Part shown: one piece after another, positions 1 to 13,515 of the stretch
Numbering within the stretch: the stretch's first letter is position 1
How the letters are laid out: every line of letters starts with the position of its first letter
Origin: Hyperoplus lanceolatus
Lineage: Eukaryota; Chordata; Actinopteri; Uranoscopiformes; Ammodytidae
Length of the DNA stretch: 64,000 bases
Assembly (NCBI GenBank): GCA_026929865.2
Contig: CM049413.1
Location: 9,928,001-9,992,000, forward strand
Direction of reading: 5' to 3'
The notes under the pieces: model-generated
Databases searched by the model: none
The model's input: the letters and a program-made list of their open reading frames with translations, nothing else
Told to the model about the DNA's origin: nothing
Program-made: the position numbers and the translations under genes

Positions 1-613
1 CTTTGGATACCGCCTCCCGTTTGTGTCTGGCTACATCGCCTCATTGACATCACATGCAATGTCATCCTTTCAGAAGCAACAGCAAAAATATTCCTGATAT
101 CCAGTCTAAATGTCCTAATTATGGAGCTATTGTGTTGTTGGGCTGGAATCTCAGACCAGCCTCCTATATTGTTAGGCCATGATCTATAACAGGTCCACTA
201 TAGTGACCCTGTCTCCGTCTGTTGTCTCCTTTGACATCGTCCTCCTGCAGCTCTCTCTTGTCCTCTTCCCCTGACTCTTACTGTCTCACAAAGCAGCTGA
301 GCTCACCTGAGGTCTATTTGTAATGCTAAGGCTCACACTGATTGGTATTATATTAGCTTTATTTTTTATTTTTCATGTGTGTGAATCTGTGTGCTTTTCC
401 AATTTGAGTTGTGTTTTGTATTTTAAATAGATGTGTTTTCCAAAGGATTGCAGGTGATTTAATTTTTGACCAATGTGTCTTATGTAAAACACTGTGTGTA
501 TTGTTTTGCAAAGAGTGTGTTGGAGAATTTCAAACACAGTGCAAAGCACTTATTGTGTTTGTAGGGTTGGTGCTTGTGTTTAGGGCATGGTCACCAAAGT
601 TAGAGGTTGTGAT
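1..613. other. Non-coding, no gene recognised
   Basis: AT-rich vertebrate non-coding sequence. The short open frame around 411-689 has no recognisable protein character and runs into the start of the neighbouring transposon. No splice-site-bounded coding exon was seen on either strand. Confidence 0.6.
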
Positions 614-1712
614 CAGTGTTGGGAATAACACAACGCCGTTTAAAATAACGGCGTTAGGTAACGCCGTTCTTTTTTCGGTAACGGGGTAATCTAACTAATT
701 ACTTTTTCCGTCGTTACAACGCCGTTATCGTTACTGAATGTTAAATGCGGTGCGTTACTATTGATTGAATAAACAGTGTAGCCTAATCCGAATGCACCCC
801 TTGCTCCATACTACACAAACTGCTAGTGAGGAGACCGGTGTGTTTTAAGTTGTGTTTTATTCAGTGTGGATGACATTATAACTGTCAGTTAGCGCCGTCA
901 CGTCAGTCAGCCGGAGCGCCTGTTAAGTGAAGTTTCTTTTTCTTTCTCTCTCTGCTGTGTGAGCGTGCACGTTGCCGCAGTAACCACCTACCAATCCACG
1001 GTTGAAACGTGCTCTCCCTGAGTTTGTTTGCATCGCCCTTGTGAGTAAGTGCATGGAGTTTCCTGATCTCTATAAATCATAATTTAAGCACGTTATTAAA
1101 CGGCCGCGATTCGCCGGTTGCAACAGCTGTTTAGCGTGTCATCACGAGCCGAATATTGCTATTGTTCTTTTCCTGGGATCTGTATGTTGCTGTGCATGTT
1201 AAAGAAGGAAATAAACAGCGGATAAATCCTTACTCCTCCTCTCATCGTCTCATGCTTCATAGTCTGACGTTTTTGGCTTTAAGTGGTGTTTTAGCCGACA
1301 CCCCTGAAGTGAATCCAGTGATATAGCAGATCAGCACGGTACATTCAGCAGTTTCCTCTACTACTTTTGTTGAGAACAAAATAGGCTAGGCCTACTTGAA
1401 GTGCAGGATAGACCTCTTGCTGTCTGTTGATGTGCAATAAATATTGAAGGTTATGTAGGCCGAGCCTACAAGTAGGCCTACCTGTCTGTTCTACTCATTT
1501 CAACTGACTTGTGAAAACTGCTCAGTAAAATCCAAATTTGTTGACATATAGCAACTTCTTTCTTTTTACAGTAGGCTATAGGCTAACGCAAATAATTACT
1601 CTCCCTGGTAACTAGTTACTTCTATTATAAAGTAATTCAGTTACTAACTCAGTTACTTTTTGGAACAAGCAGTGAGTAACTATAACTAATTACTTTTTTA
1701 AAGTAACGTTAT
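614..1712 (+). mobile_element. Non-autonomous hAT-like element, copy 1 (one end degraded)
   Basis: The left end starts CAGTGTTGGGAATAAC and is followed by repeated 'aacgccgtt' and 'taactaattactttt' blocks. The interior and right side match, in reverse orientation, the element at 40068-41767. The right terminus should end in the complement of CAGTGTTGGGAAT, but here it has decayed after 'aaagtaacgtta', so no target-site duplication can be read. No transposase frame is visible. Assignment to hAT rests on the intact 13-bp terminal repeats and 8-bp duplication of the second copy. Confidence 0.7.
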
Positions 1713-2596
1713 GCTTTGGGCCTAGCAACCACTATTAGTGTGTAAGCATTAGGCAAAAACTGTAACAGGTGTGAGGGCCTCTGGTGGACACTGATGAAAT
1801 ATGGCTAAGAAAAGCGACAAAGAATGTGTAGGGTGGGGCAGAGAGAGAGAGACCATTTATAAAAGAAAAAGTGTTGAAAGTGATGTTTTTTTACACTTTG
1901 GTTGTTGAAAGGTCACACAAATGTCATTGGTGGCCATTTTTTGCTGAGTCATGACATTTCTTGAATCATACACGTCCCTGAGGCTAAACATCCAAAGCCA
2001 TAAATAACTTAAAGCACCTTTTGTAGCATGTAAAAGACAAACAAGGGAGTGACTGAAATCTTTAATTCTTTAAAGTTGTTGTTTAAATGTATGTTTATTT
2101 GTTATTGTCATACAGTGTTGCATTAAAAATGAGGTATTTTCCCAACCACAATAACAAATTAATCTAACTGCTATTACTCCAAATCCATCCCCTAGAAAGG
2201 CAAACTCTCTGTTGTATCGCACAAGGTCTTGACTTTCAACAATGGAAATATGTTTTACTCTCACTGAGATAGTAGCTACTCAACTGTATAAAGCTTGATA
2301 AAATTAGACCATGATTTCGGGGAAAAACATTTTACATAAAACCATGCCCACTTCTGTCCAATCAACCAACCCCCTTTTTACAATGTTTCTTTTGTTGTTT
2401 TATGTCCACGAATGAAGGATTAAGTGCTTGGATTAAGTGATTAAGTGCATGAGTAAAAACATGTGTACAAACCATTGTGGACAGAGGGGGAAAAGCGGTG
2501 ATAAAAGGGTTGTGTGTGTGCGTGTGTGTGTTCGGTGTGCTTGTGCGTGTGCGCGTGTGTGTGTGTGTGTGTGTGTGTTTATGCAAGTGTGCGTGC

Positions 2597-2645
<49 letters not shown>

Positions 2646-4387
2646 TGTGCCCACAATAACACTGCCTGTTTTATGTTTTTCTAACCACAAGCTATTTGAT
2701 GCTACCATAGATAAAAAAACCTGCCCTAAAAGAACAGAATGAGGTGTGGCTGTCAGTCCAAACCCACTGCAAGTTCACCTTAATAGCAAGTCTGACAAAA
2801 ACATTCGACTAAAAGAACCATGCAAGCGTACTGTTTACCATTTTGAGACCATTTGCTACATGTGGCATTAACTCTACACCGCTACAAAAGTTTTAAAGTA
2901 ATAGCTCCTTATTTTTATTTTGCTTGAAACTGATTTATATACCTATTGGGGTCATACAGTTTAAAATCAAAAAATGATTCATGTAGTCAGCTGATTTTCT
3001 GACGACGTGAGTCATAAATACAGTAGGCTACTGCTTAGAAGCCAAATGAATTGCGCAATTCCCCAAACACTTGAGTGTGTCTTCTTTAAAAGAATAGTAT
3101 ATAATGAGCTATTTCTTTCATAATGAGACCCATGAGAAGATTGATCCACTTTTATGTCTGTACTCTAAATGGCAAGCTTGCCAGCTGTCAGTTAAAACTG
3201 GAAACAGGGCACCTAAATTTACAAAGTTTTGGTTTATTACTTTATGCTGAGATGATGTAACCCATCTCCCAGCTTCATTTTAACTGTAAAGGCATGAAAG
3301 GGTTGTCTCTCTATTTATTTATTTAACTCTTGCAAGAATGTGAATAGCTAAGTGTAGGCCTATCTACTGAGATTTAATTTAAATTAAATTAGCTAAAACA
3401 CATACAAAAAAATAGCTAAAACATGCTAAGTAGAAGTATATTCACAGTAAAACTTGACTCTAATTTAATACTTAGATGACAATGACGAAGTGAAACAGGT
3501 ATGTAGAAGTGTTACCTGAAAGTGCCCAGGTTCAAATCCAGTGTTAATGTTGAATGTCTGTCAATGTCATTCTGCTCCACCTTGACACTCTAACTTCCTG
3601 TGACTTGTCTGTGTTTTGAAAGGTTTAACTCGGCTCAAAACCTGTCAGACACAGCAATACCTTCTATGAGAAGTTTGACACTGTATACAATACACCTGTA
3701 AAGTAAGAACAATTTTGAAGTACTCAAACTCAAACAAAGGAAATGTTTTATTGCACTGCAATGTTAGTCACTTTTCAGATGATTACTTTTGCCAATAAGC
3801 ACATATAATAAGATTATAAAACACAAAATATTGCTTGAGATGACAACAGAGGTCCCAAACATTTTCTAGTTGGAAGGCCCAAATAGGCACAATCTCATAT
3901 TAAGAAGAAAGGATGAGAGAAGCCCTTTTGCATGTCTTTCACCACTGATATTTCTCAATCATTCATTATTAATTGGAGATTGATGGACAAATAGATAGAA
4001 TTTCAGGTGTTTCAACTTTTTATGATGTAAATATGGCACCTTCCACCAGTGACACATTGACTTGGGATGTAAAATTATTATTTTCTGTCGCTGCTGGTCT
4101 CCTCTTCGGCCTTCAACATGCAAGTCCATGAGGCTCCATCTCACTGCTAGCTGTGGGCGCCGCCCCAATGGCAATTTGGAGCACAATATAAAACAAGAAT
4201 AAATAGAACCTTTATTATGGCTGGGTGTAGTCTATTAGTGATGAACCACCAACACACTATTCCCGTTGTTGTAACCTGTTTGATTAGATTGTAAGAGTAT
4301 GAAGATGCAGTAAACGCTCACATTTGAACAATGCCTCTTCAACTCCCAACCAAGGGAACTTCAACCTACATGAACGTCCTTCATGTA
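1713..4387. other. Intergenic, no gene recognised
   Basis: AT-rich intergenic DNA holding a GT microsatellite (2510-2648). Open frames through the microsatellite are repeat artefacts. The small minus-strand frame at 3959-4186 shows no family features. No convincing exon was seen. Confidence 0.55.
2510..2648. repeat. GT/GC-interrupted dinucleotide microsatellite
   Basis: About 140 bp of (GT)n, interrupted by GC and TTCG steps, with its longest pure GT run near 2601-2641. It gives spurious Val/Cys-rich and His/Thr-rich open frames on the two strands. Confidence 0.95.
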
Positions 4388-4732
4388 CGACCGTGGCTCA
4401 GGTGGTTAAGCGGGTTGGCCAATGATCCTAGGGTTGGCGGTTCGATCCCCGCCCGGCCACCTGTGTCATTGGGCAGGACACTTCACCCACCTTGCCTCGT
4501 GTGAATGTGTATGACTGCTGTATGTTTGAGGTGGTGGTCGGAGGGGCCGTAGGCGCTGAATGGCAGCCACGCTTCCGTCAGTCTGCCCCAGGGCAGCTGT
4601 GGCTACTATGGTAGTTTACCACCACCAGTATGACTGTGTGTGAATGAATGGAACCTGGAACCCTGTAAAGCGTCTTTGAGTGCCTTGAAAAGCGCTATAT
4701 AAATCCAATCCATTATTATTATTATTATTATT
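4388..4732 (+). mobile_element. tRNA-derived SINE, copy 1
   Basis: The head has RNA polymerase III promoter boxes: an A-box-like 'gtggctcaggtgg' and a B box 'ggttcgatccc'. A conserved body follows ('gggcaggacacttcaccca'), and the 3' tail reads 'aaagcgctatataaatcc' before a short (ATT)n run. The same unit recurs at 34823-35202. Relative to that copy it lacks about 16 bp after 'ctgtgtcat'. It is a SINE rather than a tRNA gene because of the long non-tRNA body and the LINE-like tail. Confidence 0.85.
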
Positions 4733-4993
4733 CATCATTTAAGTGAGCAAATAATAAAAGTTGGGTGTGTCTGTGACTTTCTAGGCTGGGAATGTTTGGG
4801 TAACGACCAGAAACCTCCCCTTCTTTATCTTGCTGGAACGCAAAACCTGATGGACCTCATTCTTGGGCATTGTGCTGTCATTGAGTGTAACTTGATGACT
4901 TGTCATTTGCCTTACCTGGAGCTCACTCGAGACAGGTATTAAGACTGTAGAAGACGAATAAGTTTGATTTTGACCTAGTAAACCCCTAGGAGG

Positions 4994-5439
4994 ATGAATA
5001 ACCTTTTGAAAGCCGTGACCGTCCTTTTTGCCTTCATTGCTGCAGGTATGTTGACAATAATGTTGGGTGGATTAGGAGAATGTATGTACAAATGTATTTT
5101 ATTCTTTATCATTCTTCCTGTTGTGGAATGTCTTTGTTAAGCACATTGTTACACTGTAGTTGGAGAATGCAATTGTTTGTAAAGCTATTTTCTGATAACG
5201 GCCGGGTTTATTCATTCATCTGTCACCAGTTTATTTATTTAATTTTTAACTGTACTCATTTCAATCTTCATATAGTCTTGTCCCTGATCTTGTATTGTAC
5301 TTTACCTGACGTTGAATGTGGTGTATGAGAATTGTGATTGATTGTTCTTATTTTATCATGGTGCTGCCTTCTTGGCCAGGTCATTCTTGAAAAAGATATT
5401 TTAATCTCAATGAATTTTACCTGGTTAAATAAAGGATAT

Positions 5440-5491
<52 letters not shown>

Positions 5492-7197
5492 GTAGTGATG
5501 TCAAAATAAACAGTACAGGCTCATTTAGAGACTGGACAAAACAAAGGATCATCGATTCATGATTTAGCCTTAGGCGATTTTAAAGAGGACCTATGATACT
5601 TTTCGACTTTTATGACCTATAAACGTTGTTATAATGATTTATAGTCATGTTTAACCGTACTAGCGTATCAAATAATTACGTACATACATTTGGACGTATT
5701 CCCTGCTTACCGTCTGGGGTGGCCATGCAGAGCACTAAACACTAGGGCAGCCGGTCGAGAATTCACTTGTTCAAATTTCCGGGTATCGTGTTGTCACATA
5801 CCCGGATGTATGGTAATGCTGCTCAGGCAAGCTCCGGCCATGCCCCCACCTTCCTCTCTCAGAAATCTCCCCGCTCGCTGCTGGAAATGTTCCGGAAGGA
5901 AGGTAACCAATCACAACAGAGTGGGGTTTGCAGGAGGGGTGGGGGGGAGGGGCGGAGAAGCTCAAAGCAGTGTGTGGAGCAGACTGCTGTGCTCGCTAGG
6001 GTGAGAGGAAGAGTGTCCCGAAAATCTACATGGTTTTTTGTGATGTGATTAGTGTCAGGTTGCTCTATAGCCGTTTTTAACAAGAAATTAAGGGCAGAAA
6101 AGTAGTATAATAGGAGATCTTTAATGCGCCATAGCCTAATGAAATGCAGTCTGGTACAAGTGTATGTATATAACCGCAATGTAAACCATATGTATTTATT
6201 TATTTGCCTGAAATACATCAATGCAAAAAGTCTCTAGAAATGAAAGGAAAGGTATAAAGATGAGACTTAGAAAGAAGACAGATGTTTGCCCATCAGGCTT
6301 TTAGCCAACAGATGGAGTCAGCTTGAAAAACTCACATTGCATCCTACAGACAATTCCTATAAGAGGAGTTATTTTGGTGGAAACGCAAAAATATAGAGTT
6401 TTCATAATTTGTTCTTGTCTTTAAAGGGTGCCATTGGATCTAAAACGCAGCAATACTCATGATTAAGACAACTATTTAGGTCTTCACTTCTTATTTTGAA
6501 GTCGGAACACAAGAAGACAATATTGTTGAGTGAGTTACTGATAACTCAATCTGATAATCTGATAACAAATTATTTTTTTTCTTCCCTCTTTACATTGGAC
6601 AGCACAATGCCTGACCTGTCGTCAGTGCCCTGTAGGAATATTTGGGACGTGCCTGTTCGGTAGTGTCGTAACATGTAACAATGCAACTCAGAGCTGCTAC
6701 ACTGGAGAAGCACGTAAGGAAAACCTCTACAATACTGTACATACACTAGACAGGCTGAAATGTAACTACAACATAGAGAAAATGTGTCATAAAATGAAAC
6801 CAATAAACCTTCCTTTGAGAAATGAACTAAATGTGGTGTACTTGAAACTTTACATAGTTTACAAACCAGCCAAGGGGCAGAGGCAACATAGGAGATGACC
6901 CCATCAAAATGATACAAATTGGCTCAGCTTGAATTTCATGTCTGTTGACTCTCTGTTTCCAATTCCCCTCCAGAGTTCAATGCTACTGGCGCGGTCACCC
7001 TGCACACCCGCGGCTGCCTGGACTCAGACCTGTGTGGGACAACGCTGACCGGCAGCATCTTCAGTGCTGGCTACACTAGCAGTTTCACCTGTTGTACTTC
7101 AACTCTGTGTAATGGAGCCACTTCTATTCAGCTCCCTCTGACAGTGGCACTCTGCGCCGCCCTCCTGTCCTCTCTGTGGGGCATGTGGGAGTTGTAG
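4994..7197 (+). CDS. GPI-anchored Ly6/uPAR (three-finger) protein, 3 exons
   Basis: Exons are 4994-5045, 6603-6713 and 6974-7197, all joined in phase 1, giving 128 residues. Exon 1 encodes a signal peptide (Met-Asn-Asn-Leu-Leu-Lys, then a hydrophobic core). The mature part is cysteine-rich, opening CLTCRQC and closing with the LU-domain signature CCTSTLCNG. A hydrophobic C-terminal segment ending WGMWEL is typical of a GPI-anchor signal, so the product should sit on the outer cell surface. Eleven cysteines are visible in the mature part, one more than the canonical ten. Intron 1 contains a LINE tail and a TTAA-flanked MITE. It belongs to the group that includes LY6G6, SPACA4 and Bouncer-type proteins; I cannot name the orthologue. 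A possible poly(A) signal (attaaa) lies near 7334. Confidence 0.85.
5330..5440 (+). mobile_element. LINE 3' tail fragment (L2/Rex-like)
   Basis: The stretch 'ctgccttcttggccaggtca ... tttaatctcaatgaa ... cctggttaaataaagg' has the look of the 3' end shared by many fish L2/Rex-type LINEs. It runs directly into a (TTGA)n microsatellite, as expected for a repeat-tailed retroelement. It lies in intron 1 of the Ly6 gene. The 5' limit is not clear. Confidence 0.5.
5441..5490. repeat. (GATT)n tetranucleotide microsatellite
   Basis: About twelve perfect 'gatt' units immediately follow the LINE tail. The array was probably seeded by that tail. Confidence 0.95.
5580..6124. mobile_element. TTAA-flanked MITE in a Ly6 intron
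   Basis: The left end reads TTAAAGAGGACCTATGATAC and the right end is the imperfect complement (gaaaagtagtataataggag, then atctttaa). Inverted ends plus flanking TTAA suggest a TTAA-targeting DNA transposon such as piggyBac, but the TTAA could also be part of the ends. The GC-rich centre gives short open frames that are not protein-like. It lies entirely within intron 1 of the Ly6 gene. Confidence 0.55.
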
Positions 7198-9900
7198 TTT
7201 CACACAAGCTGTCCCTAAGTCGACTGCAGCCTTTCTGCTATGAGTTAATCAGTGAAAATCAGAATACTTTACTCTTTAATGTGATTTGACCTATTAACCT
7301 TGAATGGAAGAGATATTTTAACCACATTACTGAATTAAAAATAATCATTACAACCTGATTTCCTGCATTGTGTCATCAACATTGCAGAGTCACGGCGAGA
7401 ACAAGCATCTTTTTTTTAAATGTTACTTTAAAGGTGCTGTAAGCGGAATGGGTCTTTTAGCTAACTTCCTGTCAGTTACTGCAGTTAGCAGTCCCCTCGC
7501 TCGTCCCTATGTCACCACATTAATGCACTGCGGTCTTCAAGCAGCGAGTTATCTAGCATCATCTCAGATCCATAAGTGTGATAAAACATGATAAAAACCA
7601 TCAAAACAGACATTGGGAAGGAATTTTACCTGCTCGGCCATTGTAGGCGCATAAACATTCACCCATCTATTGCTCTGGCGTGCACCAGCAGTGAGACCAT
7701 GAGTGAGACGGGTGTCGGTTTAGCGTTCTGTCTTATGAGTGGATGAAAATTTAGGGATCCTCCAATAAGTTTATTTGCCGATTACATGCAGAGCAGCTGA
7801 CTGAGAGATCGGCTTTATGAAATGTGCACATTGTGAAAGTGATCACTATATGAATAAAGAGCGATTTAACACTTATATTAACATAAATAAACCGCTTATT
7901 TCACCATAATTCAACTCTATACTTTTTTGTTTTTATTGTTGTTTGATTGATGTTTTATTGTGAAACAGTTTGAGTTGCCTTTGTGTACAAAATGTGCTGC
8001 CTGGCCTTGCTTGCATTTATTTTATGTTTTAAAATGTTTTTTGTATATTTATAGTGATTGAAGCAACTTGAGGGATTCTACATTTTACAGGATGTTTCCC
8101 GTAACTTTATAGCCTTAAGTGAAATGTGATTTCTTTGAGATCAAAAATAAATAAATTAGAAAACCATTATGAGCTCCATCACCAGAGCTGATTGCCTGGC
8201 ACTGTGGTTCCGGAAAAGCTTTTAGAGCAAAAGTGGGAAGTGAAACGGTAATGGTTTATTCAAGCGTCTCTAATTTCAATATAATTTCCGGGCATATTTC
8301 CTGGAAAAAACTATGTGACCTGACACACCTTGTTGCAAATGACACTTATTTTAGTGAATAATTTCAACAAATTAAGAGGTTTTTTGAGAGGTCAGGTGCT
8401 GGGTCCGCTCCTGCTAATGTCAGCACCTGAGTATTTCCAAACAGACCTTTGCCCTGTAAATATCGTTTAAGTCTATTCAGAATGGTGTTTAACTTTTCAA
8501 AGTTCACCAAATACCACAGGTGTTAGATGTGATATAACATATACTTGAACCCAAACCCTGTTCCAAGTAAAGTATTTGATGGAAATTTTTGAATTCCATC
8601 AAATACTAAAAAAAAAAATGCTTTCCTGAATCATACAACTTCCAACAAAAACAAGAAGCTAAATCCAAATAAAACAGTAGTGTGTGTAAACAAACTTCTG
8701 CATGCGCTGTAGTAGCCCTACTAGTGTCATTCAGGTGAACTTAGTTTGTATTTCAGGCCTTGTTTAGTAAGACGGAGTTGTGCTTGTCAATACAGCCTTC
8801 AAGGCACCATTGTATACTCCACCTGATTATCTGATGAATCATGTCTCTCACCAGTGCCACCCCATTTCTGCAAGGCATTTCAACACCACGGATGCCCCCT
8901 AGTGCAACAAGAGCACCATACCGGGCTGAAAACAGCTACAGCATGACCTGATTATAAGCATTTTACACAGTAGATTCAATATTTTTGATAAATATAAAAG
9001 CCAAATACTATATAGTCAGGAACATGTTCTATACTTTTTTATTGCATTTTTATGTTAAATTGGTTCTACAGATTTTTGCACCATACTTTGTTAAATGTTT
9101 CTTGTATCGTCTGAGAGCAACTAGCCAAATAAAGCTCAACATCTCCCTCTAATGGCACTTTACTATACTGCAATAATACTGTACAATACTGTATTGCAAT
9201 GAATTCTGAACCAACAAAAATATTCATAGGATATACTGTATTTTGTTTACATAATGGCGATTTTGCGTATCCAACACAGCTAAGAAATTAAAACACTATA
9301 TCCATTTCAGCCTTAGCTTTAATATGCTACACAATCTCACCATCCACTACCTCTAACATAGACTATTTCCTTTTCCAAATGACTTATTAACTACATTTTG
9401 AAGAATCCTACATATTTATTTTCATTTTTACATTTCATAACTTAACCTTTGTTTTGAATATTTCTTAATCCTCAAACTTTATGATTATTTCAAGGTCAAA
9501 CATTAGTTTCCATGGGTTCTCAGATTGTTTAACTCCACAAGGCTATGTAGCCTATTTCTTCATTTGTGATAGTGTCAAGGGATAAACCAAATATGAAAGG
9601 GCGAGTCAACTTCAACTTTTTAGTCAGTCATTAATGAGTATATAATTTATTTCGGTTTCCATATGAAACAATGGAAACAAATGGAAACAGTTGCTGATTT
9701 TTGTTTTAACAATGTACAGCTCCAACAGTGCAACAGTCCAACAGTTGTGTGTCACACACTTAACTGTTGAACGTTTGTTTCTAAGACACCATCCCTCCCC
9801 ACCCAGGCCAGTACACCTATTATTTACTATCTATGCTGTACACACCAACTACTAGGCTACTTCACTTCTTCTTCTGACTTCAAGCCGAGGCCGCGCGCTG
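7198..9900. other. Intergenic between the Ly6 gene and clic1
   Basis: Past the Ly6 stop codon this holds its 3' UTR and AT-rich intergenic DNA. A stretch from about 7425 ('aaaggtgctgtaagcgg') resembles starts of fish dispersed repeats, but I could not define its ends. No exon was recognised. GC content rises after about 9880 at the clic1 promoter. Confidence 0.5.
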
Positions 9901-10392
9901 TACTGTATTTGCTGACGGCTCAGCCCGTCACGCTCCACCAGGAAGTGGAGGAGCTGTGGCACTGAATGCGTTTGTGCAGCAGCCGAGCGAGAGGCAACAG
10001 AACTGGGAGGAGAAACGAACCAACGGCGGTAGCAGCAGCGACTTCTCTGAGCAGCACTGTGAGGTTTGTCTCTGCACATTTTACATAGGCTAAGTTACTT
10101 TTTACGCTTCTTTTTTAGACGTTATGCTACAAGTAGCTGAGGTTTAATTTTAGCTGACGTTTGCGCTGCCACAATGTTTCAAACCGTCATTTAGGCTAAC
10201 TCACTGGGACACTTTTTTTATTTTTTTTTCTAGCGGAAGATGGGCTTGGCTCCCCGAGTTTCGAGAACGTCCTCGCTTCTCGTTTAGAAAATGTAACTTG
10301 TATGCTATTTCTCGGCTTTACTCTAACCTCTTTTTTGTGTCTGTTTCCTTTTTCTACAAACTAACACAGGTCTCGTGCATAAGCAGGCGAAG

Positions 10393-13300
10393 ATGAGCGA
10401 CGCGAATCAGCCCAAAGTTGAACTTTTTGTGAAGGTAAGCGATTGAATGGTGACCTTATAAAAACCCATCACACCTCGAGCGCTAGGCTACGACTTGAAG
10501 TGACATTGGTTTATTTAACGGCGTGTTTTAAAAGCTTTCTTATCCGATCTGTTATCACAAGCTGATAACTTATCTCACCTAATGTCACCTTCTTGTTTTT
10601 AAATCACATTCAGTTGGCGCTGCGTGTGAGTGTGTGTGACAGTTTTCATGTCATTAGACCACGTCTGCTGACACAAGGGGCTTATACATATAGGTTTAGG
10701 CCTATATAAATGACAGCGTGACTAATCCAATTAAATGCACAAGGCCAGACAACTTTAATCTATATTTAGTTGCAGTCTAATCCTATTTGATTCGAGACAA
10801 AACGTACTCCAATACAACCAATATGTTTTTTTCTTCTTCTCTGCCTCCCATCAATGGCCTTACACACGTTTCCATAATGATTCCTCTGTATGAACATGTG
10901 CCCCACCCTCTACTTTTTCCCCCTTCTTCTTTGGCTTCTTCAGGGTTGAAAGATGCTGTTGTAACTTCACTTAATCCTTGTTTATAGTCAGCCTCCATGA
11001 CACTTGATACCTTTTAAATAGCAGACTATTTAAGGATAGTTTCAGTGGCCTTGGAAGAAGAAAGTGGTCTGTTGTCTGATTTCCTGTTACTGCCCTCAGT
11101 TGGTGCTGTGTTCAGGACGCAGTATGTACTTACTGCAGCCATACTAAGGGGCATTTTAAAACCGATGGTAATGTCCTGAGTAGCTTAGCTTGAATGTAAG
11201 AATTACTTACATTTCCTCTATAAAGGCTGCAGCTAATTAGATGATTTTCATTATGGATTAATTTGCTAATTATTTTCTCCATTCATTGATTAATGGCTTG
11301 GTCGAGTGTGAGTTATAATTTTTCACAAAAAAAGAGAAACTGCAAAGTAGGAATTATGTAATTATGTTACATAAACATGTAAGTAATTACATGTAATATA
11401 TAGTATATATAGGCCCTACATATAATGAAACAACCCATAATGGCTTTCTCTGTTTTTGTGTCCCAGGCGGGCAGCGATGGCCAGAGCATCGGGAACTGTC
11501 CATTCTCCCAGCGTCTCTTCATGGTGCTGTGGCTGAAAGGAGTAACCTTCGACGTGACAACGGTGGACATGAAGAGGTGAAAAACACACGTGTGCTGCAG
11601 GTTTCTATTGGCGCTACAGAAGGCGTGTCCGCCCACTGTTTTGTCAAAGCTCTAAATGTAGCGTGCAGTTAAAGAAACAGGGGCATTTCAGTGAGCCTCT
11701 GAGTTTTGACATATATTAAACCACGCTGGCTTTGATTTTAGTGACGGCAGGGAAAAGTCTTAGCTGCGATCATGAGTCATTTCCTGTGGTTTAATTTTTT
11801 TAATTTCTTCCATCCCCCTTCCCTCAAGATGTTAAACCTTTTGTTGGATTACTGTCTCTCTTCATTGTAGGAAGCCAGACATCTTGAAGGACCTGGCTCC
11901 AGGGGCACAGCCTCCCTTTCTGTTGTACGGCAGCGAGGTGAAAACGGACACCAACAAGATCGAGGAGTTCCTGGAGGAAAATCTCTGCCCTCCAAAGTAA
12001 CCTCTCACTCCAAAATCTAGAAATCTGTTATTTTACGATATGAAACTATTAGTCGACCAATATCTTTTTGTTTCTGTCATTTTTTTAGCCAAAAAAAACT
12101 GACCTTTCCTAGCAACCTTTCCTTGTAATATATTTGGACTGTGTTGGACAAATCTAGCATTAGAAGTTCATTTTAAAAGGGAGTTTTCACATTTAAGTTT
12201 TATTTTATTTTTGAATATTTTTTAGAACCAACAACGAATGAATTAATCAAGAAAATAATTGTTGCAGCCCTTGTTGTTTATTTTGACTTGCTCCAGTTTT
12301 TTGTGTTTTCCTATATAAGTGTTGCTATCTTCATGTGAATTTTGTTTTCGTGTTTGAATCATTGTCGCTCTCCCCTTCTTGTTCAGGTATCCCCGTCTGG
12401 CTGCTCGTAACCCAGAGTCCAACACAGCAGGCATGGATGTGTTCTCCAAATTCTCTGCTTATGTCAAGAACTCAAACCCTCAGACCAATGAAAGTGAGTG
12501 ACTCTAATATTAAAGCACAAGTGTCAAACACCCTGCTATATGCAGACTTCCTTTTTACATTTCAGATAGTGTGGTGAACACAAAACGAGCAGGGAGTATC
12601 CATGTTAAGAACATTACACTCTGAGGTTTTCTGCCTGCAGGCGCAAACAGGTCCCCTGCTGTTCTCTGTGTTGGCTGATCTCATTGGAAATGTCAAAAAC
12701 CCTGTGTTTTGTTCAGTCTTTCAGCCATTAAAAAAAAAAAAAAAAAAAAAGTTTAATTAGTCCTAAATCTGAGTATATTTCCTCTTTGGAGAGACAAAGC
12801 ACATCTTTTGGCTTTTGATTTTTGACACATTTTCTGTGTGTGTGCCCATGTGCTCAGACCTAGAGAAAGGCTTGCTCAAGGCCCTGAAGAAGCTGGATGA
12901 CTACCTCGGCTCTCCACTTCCTGAGGAGATTGACGAGAATAGCGCTGATGAGGTCACTTCCTCGTCCCGCCCCTTCCTGGACGGCCCAGACCTCACTCTG
13001 TCTGACTGCAACTTGCTGCCTAAGCTCCATATCGTGAAGGTAACTCTAAATCTTTTGTTTCACGCTGTGCAGCATGGGGGGGCACCGGGATGAATGGATT
13101 ATGTCATTACAGTCCACGCTTCCTGTCTGAAACTAAAAGGCCTGTGTGTTTGTATGTGGGATTGTGTCTCTCAAACTCTTATCATGCTAACGCTTGAACA
13201 GCTTGCCAGAGGAGATAAAACTATTGATACTTTTTAGCGTAAACTAAAAACTCTTTTTATTAGGTTTTATCTACATTTTTCTTAGTTAAGATTTTATAAT

Positions 13301-13481
13301 TATAGTTTTTATAAAACATTTTATTATTTCTATTATTATTTTGAAACTGTTTTAAGTTAAGTTTTATTTTTGGTATTTTATTATTGTTATTATATTATTG
13401 TCATCATTGTTTTCATTTCTTAATAATTTATCAATTAACCTGCTCATATTTTATTGCTTAGGCACCTTTGCTATATAAATA

Positions 13482-13515
<34 letters not shown>

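Noticed and set aside
2433-2742. Open frames of Val/Cys and His/Thr repeats on both strands
   Set aside because: They are translations of a GT microsatellite, with no signal, domain or splice context.
4388-4470. tRNA gene suggested by A and B boxes
   Set aside because: The boxes belong to a SINE head with a long unrelated body and LINE-like tail, and the same unit recurs at 34823.
5690-6221. Overlapping open frames of 100-120 codons on both strands
   Set aside because: They lie in the GC-rich core of a TTAA-flanked MITE inside an intron. The composition is not protein-like and no family is recognisable.
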